Positions 1 through 9,572 of a stretch of 64,000 nt of DNA are shown here, one piece after another (within the stretch, counting starts at the first letter, position 1; each line of letters begins with the position of its first letter). This DNA is from Vulcanisaeta souniana JCM 11219 (lineage in GTDB: Archaea > Thermoproteota > Thermoprotei > Thermoproteales > Thermocladiaceae), in NCBI RefSeq assembly GCF_026000775.1, contig NZ_AP026830.1, positions 124,001 through 188,000 of the forward strand, given 5' to 3'. The translations under genes were made by a program, and so were the position numbers. Under the pieces are notes generated by a model that had not been told where the DNA came from, did not search any database, and was given only the letters and a program-made list of their open reading frames with translations.

Positions 1-793
1 CAGAGGCCGAGTACTCAGCTAAGTCCTGTAGGAAGAACATGTATGGTTGTAATAACTTAAATTCCACCGTGTATGGGTTCAGGACAACTATTGCTTGGTC
101 AGGGTAACTCATTACCTTCTGTATTGTTTCATTATGTACATTGTAATTACTCAAAATATTAGCTAGGCCATAGGCGCATAGGGTCTTATTAATTATGAAG
201 TTATTATTGCCTGTGGCAAATGCCAATGCGTGACAGGCGCCCCAGGGAATTGCGTAACCAGTTATTGATGCCTCAGTACCGTTGTATAGTATGTTTGTGT
301 AGAAGCTTGAGTCAACCTGGTTCATCAATATTACCCTGTAAATGCTGAACCAGAATGTTGTCGCGTTAACCGGGTCACCATTTGCGAAGTACGCTCCATG
401 CCTTATGTAGAATATGTACATGGTATAATTAGGCGCCACCCACCAGGAACTAGCTAACATAGGCATGAATTGCGTAACACTGGTGTTAGTGACATCGAAG
501 GCAATAAGTCCCTGGTAAACATTGGTCATTATTTCATCCTCACCTGCGTAAAAGCCGGTGGCTGGATCCACTGAGTTAGGTGGTTCGTTTTCTATCGAGA
601 CTATGACACTTGTATTAGATGGTAGTGGGCACGTAACTGTAGTCGTAGGTGGCGGTGTCGTAACATTCGTTGTCGTTTTTATAGTGGTGGGTTTATGGCT
701 TGCCGTCATTATATAGTAATAAGCACCTATGACTATTGCTACTATTATTATAAACACGACTGCTATGTATACTGTTTTGCTTATACCATGCAT
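1..793 (-). CDS. ABC transporter solute-binding protein, family 5 (partial, C-terminus outside window)
   Basis: Reads on the minus strand from an ATG at 793 and is still open at base 1, so 264 residues of the N-terminal part are visible. Residues about 6-26 form one hydrophobic segment (signal or membrane anchor), followed by a Thr/Pro-rich linker of the kind that tethers archaeal binding proteins to the membrane. The next stretch matches the start of the extracellular SBP_bac_5 fold (peptide/oligosaccharide binders): PNSVDPATGFYAGEDEIM followed by NVYQGLIAFD. The protein would sit outside the cell and deliver a peptide or sugar to an ABC importer whose genes should lie to the left. A TATA-like box at about 822-829 is about 32 bases before the ATG, fitting a leaderless transcript. 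The substrate cannot be told. Confidence 0.85.
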   Translation of the reverse strand, partial: MHGISKTVYIAVVFIIIVAIVIGAYYYIMTASHKPTTIKTTTNVTTPPPTTTVTCPLPSNTSVIVSIENEPPNSVDPATGFYAGEDEIMTNVYQGLIAFDVTNTSVTQFMPMLASSWWVAPNYTMYIFYIRHGAYFANGDPVNATTFWFSIYRVILMNQVDSSFYTNILYNGTEASITGYAIPWGACHALAFATGNNNFIINKTLCAYGLANILSNYNVHNETIQKVMSYPDQAIVVLNPYTVEFKLLQPYMFFLQDLAEYSAS

Positions 794-911
794 ACGTAGT
801 AACATATAAATCCGTCTCATTTTTAAGCATTAACTTTTCTTAAAATAATGCATCGAAATATCAATAGGTATGGATAAGGCTTAAAATGACTTCGTCAGGC
901 TATTAATAGGT

Positions 912-2024
912 ATGTATATATTAAATAATGAGGAAAACGTAAGAGACCTGGTAATAGGCGCGACGATTCTGGGCACTGGCGGTGGTGGAGACCCCAATGA
1001 GGGATTAAAACTGCTTATGAATGTACTTAATTCAGGTAAGTTAATTAGGATAATGGAATTAAATGAGACTCAGTATTCTACAGTTCTGGCCGTGCCGTAT
1101 TACGTGGGTACTGTTGCTCCCATGGCATCCTTGAGAAAACCAAACAGGATCAAGGACCCGGTATACACAGCTTATATCGAGTACACGAAGGTCCTCAATG
1201 GTGATATAACAGGCTTTGTGGCGACAGAGATGGGTGGTGGAAATACGCCGGTCGCCATGTACATAGCATCCATGCTTGATAAGCCCGTGATTGATGGAGA
1301 CATGATCGGCCGCGCAGCGCCGGAGCTGCTTCAAAGTACCGCTAACATTGTTGGTACATCTCTATCTCCAGCCGTAGTGGTGAGCGAGACTGGTAACATT
1401 GTAATCATTAAGGAGTATAGTGACCTGGATGATTATGAGGCAATAGCACGATACATATCGGTATTGGCCGGTAAGCATGCAGTCGTTATGGACACTCCAA
1501 TGACTAAGCAACAAGCTGAAAAGGCCGTGGTTAGGGGCACCCTATCATTGGCGATGAAGCTGGGTAGGGCAGTACGTGAGACTATAGAGGGGGGATACGA
1601 TACTGCATTAACAGTAGCTAAGGTATTGAATGGTTGGATCATTTTTCGAGGAATTATTGATAAGTATGACTGGAAGAATGAGGGCGGGTTCTTAATAGGT
1701 GATTTATTAATAAGGGGTGTTGGTAAATGGAGAGGTATGGCGTTTAGGTCCTGGATTAAGAACGAGCACATAATAGCGTTTGTTAATGATAAACCTGTGG
1801 TCATGCCACCGGACTTAATAATGGTTCTGGGGCATGAAGGCCCCATAACTAATGATAAAGTAAGGGTAGGTGATGAAGTGTCCGTTGTCACTACTGCTGC
1901 ACCAGTAATATGGCGAAGTAGTAGGGGGCTTGATTTATTTGGACCACGTCACTTCGGATTTAACTATGACTATGTGCCGGTTGAGGAGTTGGTGAGGTCT
2001 TATGGGGTGATTGAACATGGATAA
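912..2024 (+). CDS. DUF917 (S-methyl-thiohydantoin desulfurase-like) family protein
   Basis: 370 residues, full length for the DUF917 family. The family hallmark GTGGGGDP is at residues 21-28, with ATEMGGGNTP at 104-113 and VIDGDMIGRAAPE at 126-138. Members that have been studied act on hydantoin-type rings, and the family is also found beside hydantoinases; the substrate here is unknown. A TATA-like box (877-886) lies about 31 bases before the ATG, so the transcript is probably leaderless. The stop overlaps the start of the following M29-like gene, so the two are very likely co-translated. Confidence 0.85.
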   Translation: MYILNNEENVRDLVIGATILGTGGGGDPNEGLKLLMNVLNSGKLIRIMELNETQYSTVLAVPYYVGTVAPMASLRKPNRIKDPVYTAYIEYTKVLNGDITGFVATEMGGGNTPVAMYIASMLDKPVIDGDMIGRAAPELLQSTANIVGTSLSPAVVVSETGNIVIIKEYSDLDDYEAIARYISVLAGKHAVVMDTPMTKQQAEKAVVRGTLSLAMKLGRAVRETIEGGYDTALTVAKVLNGWIIFRGIIDKYDWKNEGGFLIGDLLIRGVGKWRGMAFRSWIKNEHIIAFVNDKPVVMPPDLIMVLGHEGPITNDKVRVGDEVSVVTTAAPVIWRSSRGLDLFGPRHFGFNYDYVPVEELVRSYGVIEHG

Positions 2025-3048
2025 TTTCGAATTATTCACAGCATCCTATAAGTTAGTTAAGGATGTCATGAAGGTGAGCAGCAACGAGGAGGTGGCGATA
2101 ACTACCGATACGGGTAGCGATTTTCAAGTTGCATTATCAATAGCCCAGGCAGCCACCGCGTTAGGTGCAAAACCACTGGTGGTACTGCGTAATGAGGCGC
2201 CGACCGTGGGTAAGGCAATGGATAAGTACTTACCAATTAATACATTATCGGCGGTCTTATCGAACACGGATGTCTGGATTTCCCTAGATAAGTCATACCT
2301 AATATACTCAACACCCTATGAGAAGGCTATGAGCGTAGGTAAGGTTAGGTATATTGAACTCTCCGGTTTTAATATTGATATGATAGTTAGGTTAATAGGG
2401 AGGATCAACATACAACTCATCTACGAACTCCAGAGAAGACTAGCTAGGATAACAAGCGGGGTCAGGAGAATGAGAATAGTTACGGAATTAGGTACTGACA
2501 TAGAGTTTGAGAATGACCCCAACAGGCCAGTTTTAGTGGAAGGTGAGGTCAATGGTCCTGGTGAGTACATGCTCTTTGGGCAGGTTGATTGGGCACCAAT
2601 TGAGGAAAGTATTAACGGGGTTATAGTGGTTGACGGCACAGTATGGCCACCAATAGGGCTCCTGCACTCGCCAATTAAGCTAAAGATAAGGGATGGAAAG
2701 ATAAGCGAGATAAGCGGTGGATCTGAGGCCAAGATCCTTGAGAAATGGTTGAGGAGTTTTAATGATGAGAAGATGTTTATGACAGCCCACGTAACATACG
2801 GATGCCACCCCAATGCTAAACTAAGCGGCAACATAGTCGAGGACGAAAGGGTCTGGGGCGCAGTTGTATGGGGCTTCGGCAGCCAATCAGAGACATTTAA
2901 GGGAAAACTTGGACTAGCGAGTTCCCACGTTGATGCTGTCGTGCTTAATAATACGATATATGGTGATGGGGAATTAATTGTAAAGGATGGGGATTTTGTT
3001 CATGAGGAGGTAAAGGAATTAGTAAGGAAGTTAAGGGGCGCCGCGTAA
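2017..3048 (+). CDS. M29 (aminopeptidase T-like) family protein
   Basis: Resembles the M29 thermophilic aminopeptidase family over its length (about 343 residues), with the N-terminal Rossmann-like part (TDTGSDFQVALSIAQAA) and C-terminal AHVTYGCHPNAKLSGNIVED. The usual metal-binding signature (E-L-G...N-P then G-T-x-H) is altered: the first Glu is His-Val-Thr-Tyr and the GTxH position reads GAVVWG. It may therefore bind metal differently and act on something other than peptides. A TTG at 2011 is possible, but ATG 2017 is preferred because a GGTGA motif at 2006-2010 is then correctly spaced. It overlaps the DUF917 gene by 8 bases; the same pair recurs in catabolic clusters of archaea and bacteria, so a joint role is inferred. 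Confidence 0.75.
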   Translation: MDNFELFTASYKLVKDVMKVSSNEEVAITTDTGSDFQVALSIAQAATALGAKPLVVLRNEAPTVGKAMDKYLPINTLSAVLSNTDVWISLDKSYLIYSTPYEKAMSVGKVRYIELSGFNIDMIVRLIGRINIQLIYELQRRLARITSGVRRMRIVTELGTDIEFENDPNRPVLVEGEVNGPGEYMLFGQVDWAPIEESINGVIVVDGTVWPPIGLLHSPIKLKIRDGKISEISGGSEAKILEKWLRSFNDEKMFMTAHVTYGCHPNAKLSGNIVEDERVWGAVVWGFGSQSETFKGKLGLASSHVDAVVLNNTIYGDGELIVKDGDFVHEEVKELVRKLRGAA

Positions 3049-3050
3049 TT

Positions 3051-3938
3051 TCATTTGTTTTTATTATAAAGCTCAAATATAAAGTCTCTAACCACAGCCA
3101 GGTATTTGTCTTTCTCCTCCCACATGGGCATGTGGGAGCTTTTCTCAAATAATACCAGTCTTGAATCTCTGATCTTGCTGCTCATCAACTCGGCAATTCT
3201 TGGCGTAACCTCATCGTACTTACCTGTTATTATTAATGTGGGTACCCTTATTTTATGGAGTTGATCTGTTATGTCGAAATCCTTTATTGTTCCTGTTATT
3301 GTGAATTCATTGGGGCCATTCATGATCGCATAGGTCCTCCTTTTCTGGGCATATTCAAAAGATACTTTAACGGGTTCTGGAAGTTCGTCGAGCCTTGTAA
3401 CATGTTGTTTATAGAAGTATTGAACGGCCTCTAAATACTCTGGGTTCTGATAGTCCTGGATCTGCTCATACTTCTTAATTGCATTCCTGTACCTCTCAGG
3501 TAGCTCCTCAATGAGTCTACGCATTTCCTGCACAGTGAGCGGGATACTTGATAATCCGTTTGATATTATTAAACCAACCAGGTTATCTTGATACTTCAAC
3601 GCATACGCCAGCGCAAGCATACCGCCATATGAATGACCAAGCATAACCACCTTATCATTAAATACTTGCTTACGAATTTCCTCAGCTTCCTCAATGCCAT
3701 AATCCACGGTGTACCTCGAAAAGTCGCTTGGCTCGTCAGAACGACCACTACCAAACTGGTCGTAAAACAAGACATTAATGCCATAGTTACTAAGTTCAGC
3801 CAACGGTATTAAATAATCATGAGACGCACCAGGCCCTCCATGCAAAACCACAAGGTCAATCCTTGAACCCACATTATATAACTTAAAATATATTCTCAAT
3901 CCATGGATATTTAAGAATCCCTCCTCAATACGGACCAT
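3051..3938 (-). CDS. Proline iminopeptidase-like alpha/beta hydrolase (S33)
   Basis: 295 residues, the length of archaeal tricorn-interacting factor F1 and bacterial proline iminopeptidases. The oxyanion motif HGGPG is at 33-37, the nucleophile elbow GHSYGG at 101-106 (Ser103), and the rest of the triad is likely Asp242 (GKYDE) and His269 (SSHMPMW). It should release N-terminal Pro or other residues from small peptides in the cytoplasm, or act as an esterase of the same fold. Convergent with the M29-like gene, whose stop is 2 bases away. Confidence 0.85.
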   Translation of the reverse strand: MVRIEEGFLNIHGLRIYFKLYNVGSRIDLVVLHGGPGASHDYLIPLAELSNYGINVLFYDQFGSGRSDEPSDFSRYTVDYGIEEAEEIRKQVFNDKVVMLGHSYGGMLALAYALKYQDNLVGLIISNGLSSIPLTVQEMRRLIEELPERYRNAIKKYEQIQDYQNPEYLEAVQYFYKQHVTRLDELPEPVKVSFEYAQKRRTYAIMNGPNEFTITGTIKDFDITDQLHKIRVPTLIITGKYDEVTPRIAELMSSKIRDSRLVLFEKSSHMPMWEEKDKYLAVVRDFIFELYNKNK

Positions 3939-3991
3939 ACTGCATCAACAAAAATTTAACTATTTTTGTATTAAATTTTTCCATTACCCTA

Positions 3992-4132
3992 ATGAATAAA
4001 GTCCTCTACACCATTAAGGCGTTGCTTGGGAGAAGTGATAAAGCCTATCAAGAGAGAATTCGGCAGTGTTACCTGCATGTACACGTTATTAGTCAGCATA
4101 TTAGTAAGAAGGTACGGGATTTCTCGAAATGA
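3992..4132 (+). CDS. Possible small basic protein, 46 residues
   Basis: ATG at 3992 to TGA at 4130-4132. The product is basic and helical, starting MNKVLYTIKALLGRSDK and ending KKVRDFSK. An A/T-rich stretch with a TATA-like sequence lies about 25-30 bases upstream (3960-3980), in the divergent gap after the hydrolase gene. No family is recognised and it is too short for coding statistics to decide. Confidence 0.3.
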   Translation: MNKVLYTIKALLGRSDKAYQERIRQCYLHVHVISQHISKKVRDFSK

Positions 4133-4292
4133 TAAGCGAGGTATTAAGACAAGTGGTGAGAATTAAGATTTGCCTCTCACCTTTTGCATGCTCAATATGT
4201 ATCCTCAACCAGTGCGGTGACCTTCACGAAAAATAAAATGGTCAGAATATGGCCCAAACTTTCTTATTAGGGAACCTATCATGGTCTAGGGT

Positions 4293-4859
4293 ATGCCAGT
4301 GGTTTACTTTGATGGTGCTTGTGAACCAAGGAACCCAGGCGGTGTTGGGACTTATGGTTTCGTGGTCTACGGCGGCAATGGCAACGTGGTTCATGAGGAT
4401 TACGGCATTGCCTGCGAACCAAGTCCAAACTGCACGAATAATGTTGCCGAGTACACGGGCTTAATAAGGGCGCTGGAGTGGTTGGTGGGTCACGGCTTTA
4501 GCAACTCAAGGCTCATTGTACATGGCGATTCGCAACTCGTGATTAGGCAATTAATGGGTGTGTATAGTGTACGTGCTGAGCACCTAAAGCCACTTCACAA
4601 TAAGGCCCTTGAATTACTAAGGAACTTCGACGCCAAGCTTGAGTGGGTTCCTAGGGAGGAGAATGCCAGGGCTGATGAGCTGAGTAAGAAGGCGTATATC
4701 GAGTACCTCGATAACCACCCCGAGTTAGTTGAGGCCCTCAGTCAGTACTTCGCCACCGAGAAGCAGTTGGCGTCATTGAAAGAACTCGGCATCGAGCCTT
4801 ACAAGTACATGAGCAAGATGGAAGCTAACAGGCTCATCAGGAAATTACTCAAGTCGTAA
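4293..4859 (+). CDS. rnhA: Ribonuclease HI
   Basis: Cuts the RNA strand of RNA/DNA hybrids (R-loops, primers). The four acidic catalytic residues are visible: Asp7 in YFDGACEPRNPGG, Glu53 in NNVAEYTGL, Asp79 in VHGDSQLV and Asp128 in ENARADELSKKA. At 188 residues it is about 40 longer than the archaeal type studied in Sulfolobus; the extra part is a C-terminal helical tail after about residue 145 of unknown use. A TATA-like box near 4262-4268 is about 28 bases before the ATG. Confidence 0.93.
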   Translation: MPVVYFDGACEPRNPGGVGTYGFVVYGGNGNVVHEDYGIACEPSPNCTNNVAEYTGLIRALEWLVGHGFSNSRLIVHGDSQLVIRQLMGVYSVRAEHLKPLHNKALELLRNFDAKLEWVPREENARADELSKKAYIEYLDNHPELVEALSQYFATEKQLASLKELGIEPYKYMSKMEANRLIRKLLKS

Positions 4860-4986
4860 AGCTATGAGCCAAGCTTTGTAAGCTATAGCGAAAGTTTTTC
4901 TGCACTGTGTACTTTGATTTGATGTAATGATTAGACTTATTAGAGTCTAGCCATTCATTATTTTCATGCCATCTGATGATGCAGAC

Positions 4987-5215
4987 ATGGCTAAGGTGGA
5001 TGAGAAAAGAAGAAGGTGGGTTGAGGATACTGTTAAGGAGAACCCAGTACTTGTTAGGTTAGATGGAGGATTTTGCAATAGGTGCGTACACAGCCGTTAG
5101 GGTTATTTCAAAGGAGTTGAAAGAGGCCATTGAGAAGAGGGATTTAGATAGGATTAAGAGGTACGTTGAAGTCATTGACTCATGGAACAAGAGCCTTAAT
5201 CAGCAGGAAAAATAG
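4987..5215 (+). pseudogene. Small helical protein gene split by a frameshift
   Basis: Two overlapping frames read like one protein. From ATG 4987 the first gives MAKVDEKRRRWVEDTVKENP then VLVRLD and stops at 5098-5100; the second, from ATG 5063, gives MEDFAIGAYTAVRVISKELK and a charged helix to the TAG at 5213-5215. Removing one base near 5060-5065 joins them as ...VLVRL-MEDFAIG.... The joined product of about 75 residues would be a charged helical protein, similar in style to the 98-residue protein at 23328. Function unknown. A truly independent 50-residue gene from 5063 is the alternative. Confidence 0.45.
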
Positions 5216-5424
5216 CCTTACGATACATAAAGCTTTGATTTTATTCTTCAATTCCTCCTTAAAATCATGATCACCCTGAGTAATTTGCGCTCAGTGGTCG
5301 GTTTTCTCGTCACTTGATCTGTCCTGGAAGGATTCATCACTAAGGGTTATTAGGTGGTATCCCTTTAAGTGTTTGGTGATGATTGGTGACACGACTGAGC
5401 CGTGAGGATTGAGGGCGTGACTGA

Positions 5425-5910
5425 TCATGCGCCCTTGACTAACTCGAAGACCTGCCCGCCCATTAGCTTCCAATGGTCAAAATTGAACCTGGCGTAGATC
5501 CTCCTGCCACTTAGGACCTTCGGTAACCACATGACGTCGTCACTCCACATATTACTGTACGGAACCTCGTTTATCCCGAACCAGATGGGCTCCGCCTCGT
5601 CTGACTCCCTGGGCACCCCGTCGAATTCCCTGGCGAGGAATACGTGGACGAAGTGCACGGACTCCACCCTACCATCCTCGTAATTCCAAAACTCGAGCAG
5701 CCCCATCCACTCCAGGTTCTTCGGCGTAATCCCAACCTCCTCCCTACACTCCCTAACCGCAGCCGAAACCACGTCCTCACCCTCCTCAACCTTACCACCA
5801 ACCCCATTGTAATAACCAGCACCGAGCCCGCGCTTCTTCCTTATCAGGAGGACCCTGCCATCCCTAACCACGTAGACCAGGGTCTCGATGAATATCATTA
5901 CCCAATTCAT
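5425..5910 (-). CDS. MTH1-like Nudix hydrolase
   Basis: Hydrolyses a nucleoside diphosphate-linked compound, most likely oxidised purine dNTPs. The Nudix box (G-x5-E-x7-REUxEExGU) is complete at residues 38-61, with metal-binding Glu57 and Glu58. The C-terminal half, with WFGINEVPYSNMW, DDVMWLPKVLSG and ARFNFDHW, follows the pattern of MTH1/8-oxo-dGTPases rather than ADP-ribose pyrophosphatases. 161 residues. It lies 43 bases after the MFS gene on the same strand. Confidence 0.87.
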   Translation of the reverse strand: MNWVMIFIETLVYVVRDGRVLLIRKKRGLGAGYYNGVGGKVEEGEDVVSAAVRECREEVGITPKNLEWMGLLEFWNYEDGRVESVHFVHVFLAREFDGVPRESDEAEPIWFGINEVPYSNMWSDDVMWLPKVLSGRRIYARFNFDHWKLMGGQVFELVKGA

Positions 5911-5953
5911 GATACGCCTAGGGAATTAAGGATTATCCCTGAGGTGAGGCTGT

Positions 5954-7195
5954 TCATGAATTGCCTTTTGTTAGTCTTTCTATTTCCTCAAGATCCTTCC
6001 TCGCAGTTTCCATACCGGTGAATAACGCGGTTATGGCCATTATTAATACAAAGACCCCAACCCAGCCGAGGTACCGCGTTGTTAGGCCTACATAGAGGTA
6101 CATTGGCGTTAATGCACCAAACACAAAGTTCGCGATCCTATTTAGGGAGAAGGCTATGCCGTCAGCTAAGGACTTAACCTCCACTGGGAACACCTCGGTC
6201 TGAACAGTGTATGCACCGCTAACGACTAGGAACGTCATGAACATGGCCAGAGACAGCGAGTACTCAAGCCCAGGAGTCCTATACGTGATCGCCACGTACC
6301 AGAAGGCAATCCCCAAACCAATTAATGACGCCATTAGCAGGATCCTCCTACCAACCCTGTCAAGCATTAGTGAGCCGAGCAAGGCGCCCAGCGTCGCGAA
6401 GACCCAAAGCAGTAATACCGTGCCTAGCATACTGCCATAACCACCACCCCTGAGGGCGACGAGCATTGGCGTGAATATTGTGAAGATGGATGTCGTGCCG
6501 GCGCCAACCCAGGCAGCTGATGAATAAATAAGCATTCTCCAGTAACCCCTCCACACCTCATTGAATGGCATCCTCCTACGCCCCGGGGCACCCCTGAGCA
6601 ACCACCTTGTTGATTCAGGCAACCTACTCCTCAGCAGTATGACTATTGCCGCGGGAATGGCGCCGGCACCGAGGATAATCCTCCATAGGATGCCTGGGGG
6701 TAATCCCATTGTGAGGAATACGTGGGCCAATAGGGCACTGACCAAGCCACCAAGTGGCATCATTATTAATGAAACACCAAGTAGGAGGCCCCTCCTCGGC
6801 GTTGGTGACTCCTCAGAGAGTAAGGCTGGTCCGGACACTATGTCAGCACCAATTCCGAAACCAACCAGGAACCTAAGCGCCAGGAGCTGCCCTGGGGATG
6901 TTACGAATGCCGAGAGGAACGAACTAACTAGGAAGAAGGATATGTCGCTCAGTAGCGCCACTCTCCTGCCCCTAAGGTCGCTGAACACGCCGAAGACCAG
7001 GGCACCGAACACACCGCCTATGTAAGTGGTTGTGCCAAGCAATCCCTGCATCTCTGGAGTCAAGCGCATGAAGTGAACCAGGAAGGGCAGGACAATACTG
7101 ATGTTTAGTAGGTCATAACCATCGAGGAAAGTACCTAGGCCAATGAGCACCGATAACAAGACATGACTACCCCTATACCCAGTGCTTAACCCCAT
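5954..7195 (-). CDS. MFS transporter (sugar/metabolite porter-like)
   Basis: 413 residues with about 12 hydrophobic segments. The MFS loop motif between segments 2 and 3 is clear (GVFSDLRGRRVALL, about residues 70-83) and a second copy follows the middle (DRVGRRILL), as in sugar-porter and metabolite:proton symporter families. The N-terminal LGTFLDGYDLLNISIVLPFL contains the Asp typical of proton-coupled members. Substrate unknown. Same strand as the cyclase gene, 47 bases after it. Confidence 0.88.
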   Translation of the reverse strand: MGLSTGYRGSHVLLSVLIGLGTFLDGYDLLNISIVLPFLVHFMRLTPEMQGLLGTTTYIGGVFGALVFGVFSDLRGRRVALLSDISFFLVSSFLSAFVTSPGQLLALRFLVGFGIGADIVSGPALLSEESPTPRRGLLLGVSLIMMPLGGLVSALLAHVFLTMGLPPGILWRIILGAGAIPAAIVILLRSRLPESTRWLLRGAPGRRRMPFNEVWRGYWRMLIYSSAAWVGAGTTSIFTIFTPMLVALRGGGYGSMLGTVLLLWVFATLGALLGSLMLDRVGRRILLMASLIGLGIAFWYVAITYRTPGLEYSLSLAMFMTFLVVSGAYTVQTEVFPVEVKSLADGIAFSLNRIANFVFGALTPMYLYVGLTTRYLGWVGVFVLIMAITALFTGMETARKDLEEIERLTKGNS

Positions 7196-7242
7196 TAATC
7201 AGCCTCATTGTGATGCGCCTAGTAAAAAATAACCCAGCACGA

Positions 7243-8289
7243 TTAAGCGTGGAAAACCCTAATGAGGCCAGGCTTGCCCTCCTTACCACTGACCTCAAAC
7301 TTAACACCGAGTATTTTCTCAACAATGTATATGTTAGTTAAGGCATGAAGAGTTATCCTAGAAATGCCAACGACACTGTTGCCGGCCAGGGCCATGTACG
7401 GTATCACCATATCACCCATGTACTCATCAAGCGCCATGCCGCTCCTTAAATTCCCAAGTAGTCCCTTGGCGGCCTCCTCACCCACGGCCTCCGCAGGCTT
7501 ACCCCTCTCGCCAAGCGCATCCGCACCCTTAATCAAGCCCTTACTCGACACGGCCCAGAGCACAATACCACTGCCCGGCCCCAGGTGCGGGTCCTTACCC
7601 TGCTCGTAGGTCTCCACGGCAATGTCAATTGGGACCTTAACACCGGCCTTGACCAGGTACTCCCTTGCCGAGTTTGCCTGTCTATGGGCCACGTGGGCGG
7701 GCAACCTAACCGCGTGTGAAATACCCCTAACCTCCCTCAACTCCCCGAACTCAATAACCTCGACCGGCCTTAGCCCGCCTGGCTCTACAGTGAGTATTAC
7801 CTCACCGCCACCCCTTGGGTAGTGGCCACGCCTAACGAGCTTTAACTCGGCCTTAACGCCGAATAGGCTTAGCATTGGTAGCATTACGAACCTAACATAG
7901 TCAATGGGTGGTGACCAGGGAACATCGGTCCCTCCGGTTATTGTCACCGTGCTCCTGCATGGAGCGTAGATCAGTATTGGGAGTATTGTCTGTATGACGA
8001 GGGTAATAGCACCGGCGGTTCCAATGTCAAACCTAAAATCACCACAACTAATCCTCCCCGGCCTGAACACGAGCTCCGTGGAGCCCTTCACGGCGCCCGT
8101 TACCTGGGCATTGGATATCCTGGCGGCAGCAATAACGCCGGTCAAGTGCTGCTGCTGAAGTCCCGGGTTACTCCTCCTAGCCCTAATGTTGTATATCCTA
8201 ACTGGCCTGCCCGTAATTGCCGAGAGTGCCAGGGCTGTCCTGAGTATCTGCCCACCGCCCTCAAGCACTGATCCATCGATCTCAATCAT
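7243..8289 (-). CDS. rtcA: RNA 3'-terminal phosphate cyclase
   Basis: Converts RNA 3'-phosphate to a 2',3'-cyclic phosphate through an enzyme-AMP intermediate. The N-terminal signature is clear ([19 protein letters not shown], residues 5-23; [12 protein letters not shown], about 41-52) and the conserved T-x-H-x-x-T-N near the end (His about 315) is the likely adenylylated residue. 348 residues, a normal length. It sits between two transporter genes without an rtcB neighbour, so the operon gives no hint of a dedicated repair unit. Confidence 0.95.
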   Translation of the reverse strand: MIEIDGSVLEGGGQILRTALALSAITGRPVRIYNIRARRSNPGLQQQHLTGVIAAARISNAQVTGAVKGSTELVFRPGRISCGDFRFDIGTAGAITLVIQTILPILIYAPCRSTVTITGGTDVPWSPPIDYVRFVMLPMLSLFGVKAELKLVRRGHYPRGGGEVILTVEPGGLRPVEVIEFGELREVRGISHAVRLPAHVAHRQANSAREYLVKAGVKVPIDIAVETYEQGKDPHLGPGSGIVLWAVSSKGLIKGADALGERGKPAEAVGEEAAKGLLGNLRSGMALDEYMGDMVIPYMALAGNSVVGISRITLHALTNIYIVEKILGVKFEVSGKEGKPGLIRVFHA

Positions 8290-8343
8290 TTAACCAACAT
8301 AGTCCTCAGTGAATTAATAAAGTTAATACACCATAGTTGCTAA

Positions 8344-9570
8344 TCAGTATAGTGGCGTGTCCCTGGTCTCGGGACCAAGCAGTAGGCCGATTATCATGAG
8401 CACGGCGCCTATGGTGAACGTAATTAACGCAGCCATGTATGGACCAAATACAACAGATAGTACAGCAATGAGCACCGACGTCCACCCAGCGATTATGAAC
8501 GGCCCGTTGTACCCAACCCCAACGCCCGTTGCCCTACCATGGGTCCTAAACCTCTCCGCCAAGTAGGCAGGTATTATGGCAGAGGGCAGGTTAAGGAAGA
8601 AGCCGAAGATTAACAGCTGTGTTGTTAGGTGGTGGGCATTGACTGTGGCGTAGAACCAAGCGGCTCCGGCGATGGCCATTACGGAGGCCACCACACCGGT
8701 GGTTCTCCTGCCAATTAGGTCCGATGCATAGCCACTGATCATCATGGCCGGTATGCCCACTGCATTGAATATTATGAGTAGCGGCGCGTAGATCCTGGGC
8801 GGTAGCCCAAGAATGGTGGCTAGGAAGGTCGGCATGAAGGTGGAGCTTGCGTAGACCATGATCCAGTTACCTAGGGTCACCAGAAATACCTGCGGCAGTG
8901 GGAATAGGGCCTTCATGGGGTTTAAATGGGTCCTCCTGAGCCATACCGCCGGCTCTCTCATGCTTAGCCTAATGATTATTGCCAGAGCCGCCGGTATCAT
9001 GCCTAACCAAAATACTATCCTCCAGCCATAGTTAGTGAAGGATGATCCAAGCAGTGCGACAAGGCTAGACTGCACTAAACTGACCAGCGTGAAGCCAAGT
9101 AGTACGCCGGACTGTAGAACGCCCGAGAACAATCCCCTGAGCTTCGGCGTGCTCTCCATGGATATCGTGAAGCTACCCGCAACATCACCGCCAATGAAGA
9201 TTCCCTGCAACGATCTCAGCAGTATTAATGAGGCCGTCGCTGATACGCCGATTTCTTCGTAGGTTGGTAAAAACCCAGTCAGGCCTATTGAGAGGGAGTA
9301 ACCAAGCACGGTTACCAGTAGCGAGAATCTCCTGCCGAGTTTGTCACCGACATAGCCAAACACAAGCCCGCCAATGGGCCTAAAGATGACCGTGAACACT
9401 ATGGGCAGTAGGTCGAACAACATGGTCAGTGAACCGCCGGCCCTCGGGAAGAACAATTGACCAAGCACAGGCGCAGTGACAAGCACAGCGCCTAAGTCAT
9501 AGGAGTCCATAACCCACGAGAGGTAACCACCAACGATATTGGCCCTACTCTCAACTACACGCCCAATCAT
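8344..9570 (-). CDS. MFS transporter (metabolite:H+ symporter-like)
   Basis: About 408 residues from the chosen start, 12 predicted membrane segments. The loop motif GYVGDKLGRRFSLLV follows segment 2, and SDLIGRRTTGV is the second-half copy. The reading frame is open upstream to 9654, but that extension has no membrane segment and lies inside the UbiA gene. ATG 9570 is preceded by GGTGAGC and starts MIGRVVESRANIVGGYLSWV, typical for the family. Only 2 bases separate it from the UbiA stop, so the two are co-transcribed. Substrate unknown; aromatic or organic acid transport is possible. Confidence 0.87.
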   Translation of the reverse strand: MIGRVVESRANIVGGYLSWVMDSYDLGAVLVTAPVLGQLFFPRAGGSLTMLFDLLPIVFTVIFRPIGGLVFGYVGDKLGRRFSLLVTVLGYSLSIGLTGFLPTYEEIGVSATASLILLRSLQGIFIGGDVAGSFTISMESTPKLRGLFSGVLQSGVLLGFTLVSLVQSSLVALLGSSFTNYGWRIVFWLGMIPAALAIIIRLSMREPAVWLRRTHLNPMKALFPLPQVFLVTLGNWIMVYASSTFMPTFLATILGLPPRIYAPLLIIFNAVGIPAMMISGYASDLIGRRTTGVVASVMAIAGAAWFYATVNAHHLTTQLLIFGFFLNLPSAIIPAYLAERFRTHGRATGVGVGYNGPFIIAGWTSVLIAVLSVVFGPYMAALITFTIGAVLMIIGLLLGPETRDTPLY

Positions 9571-9572
9571 GC

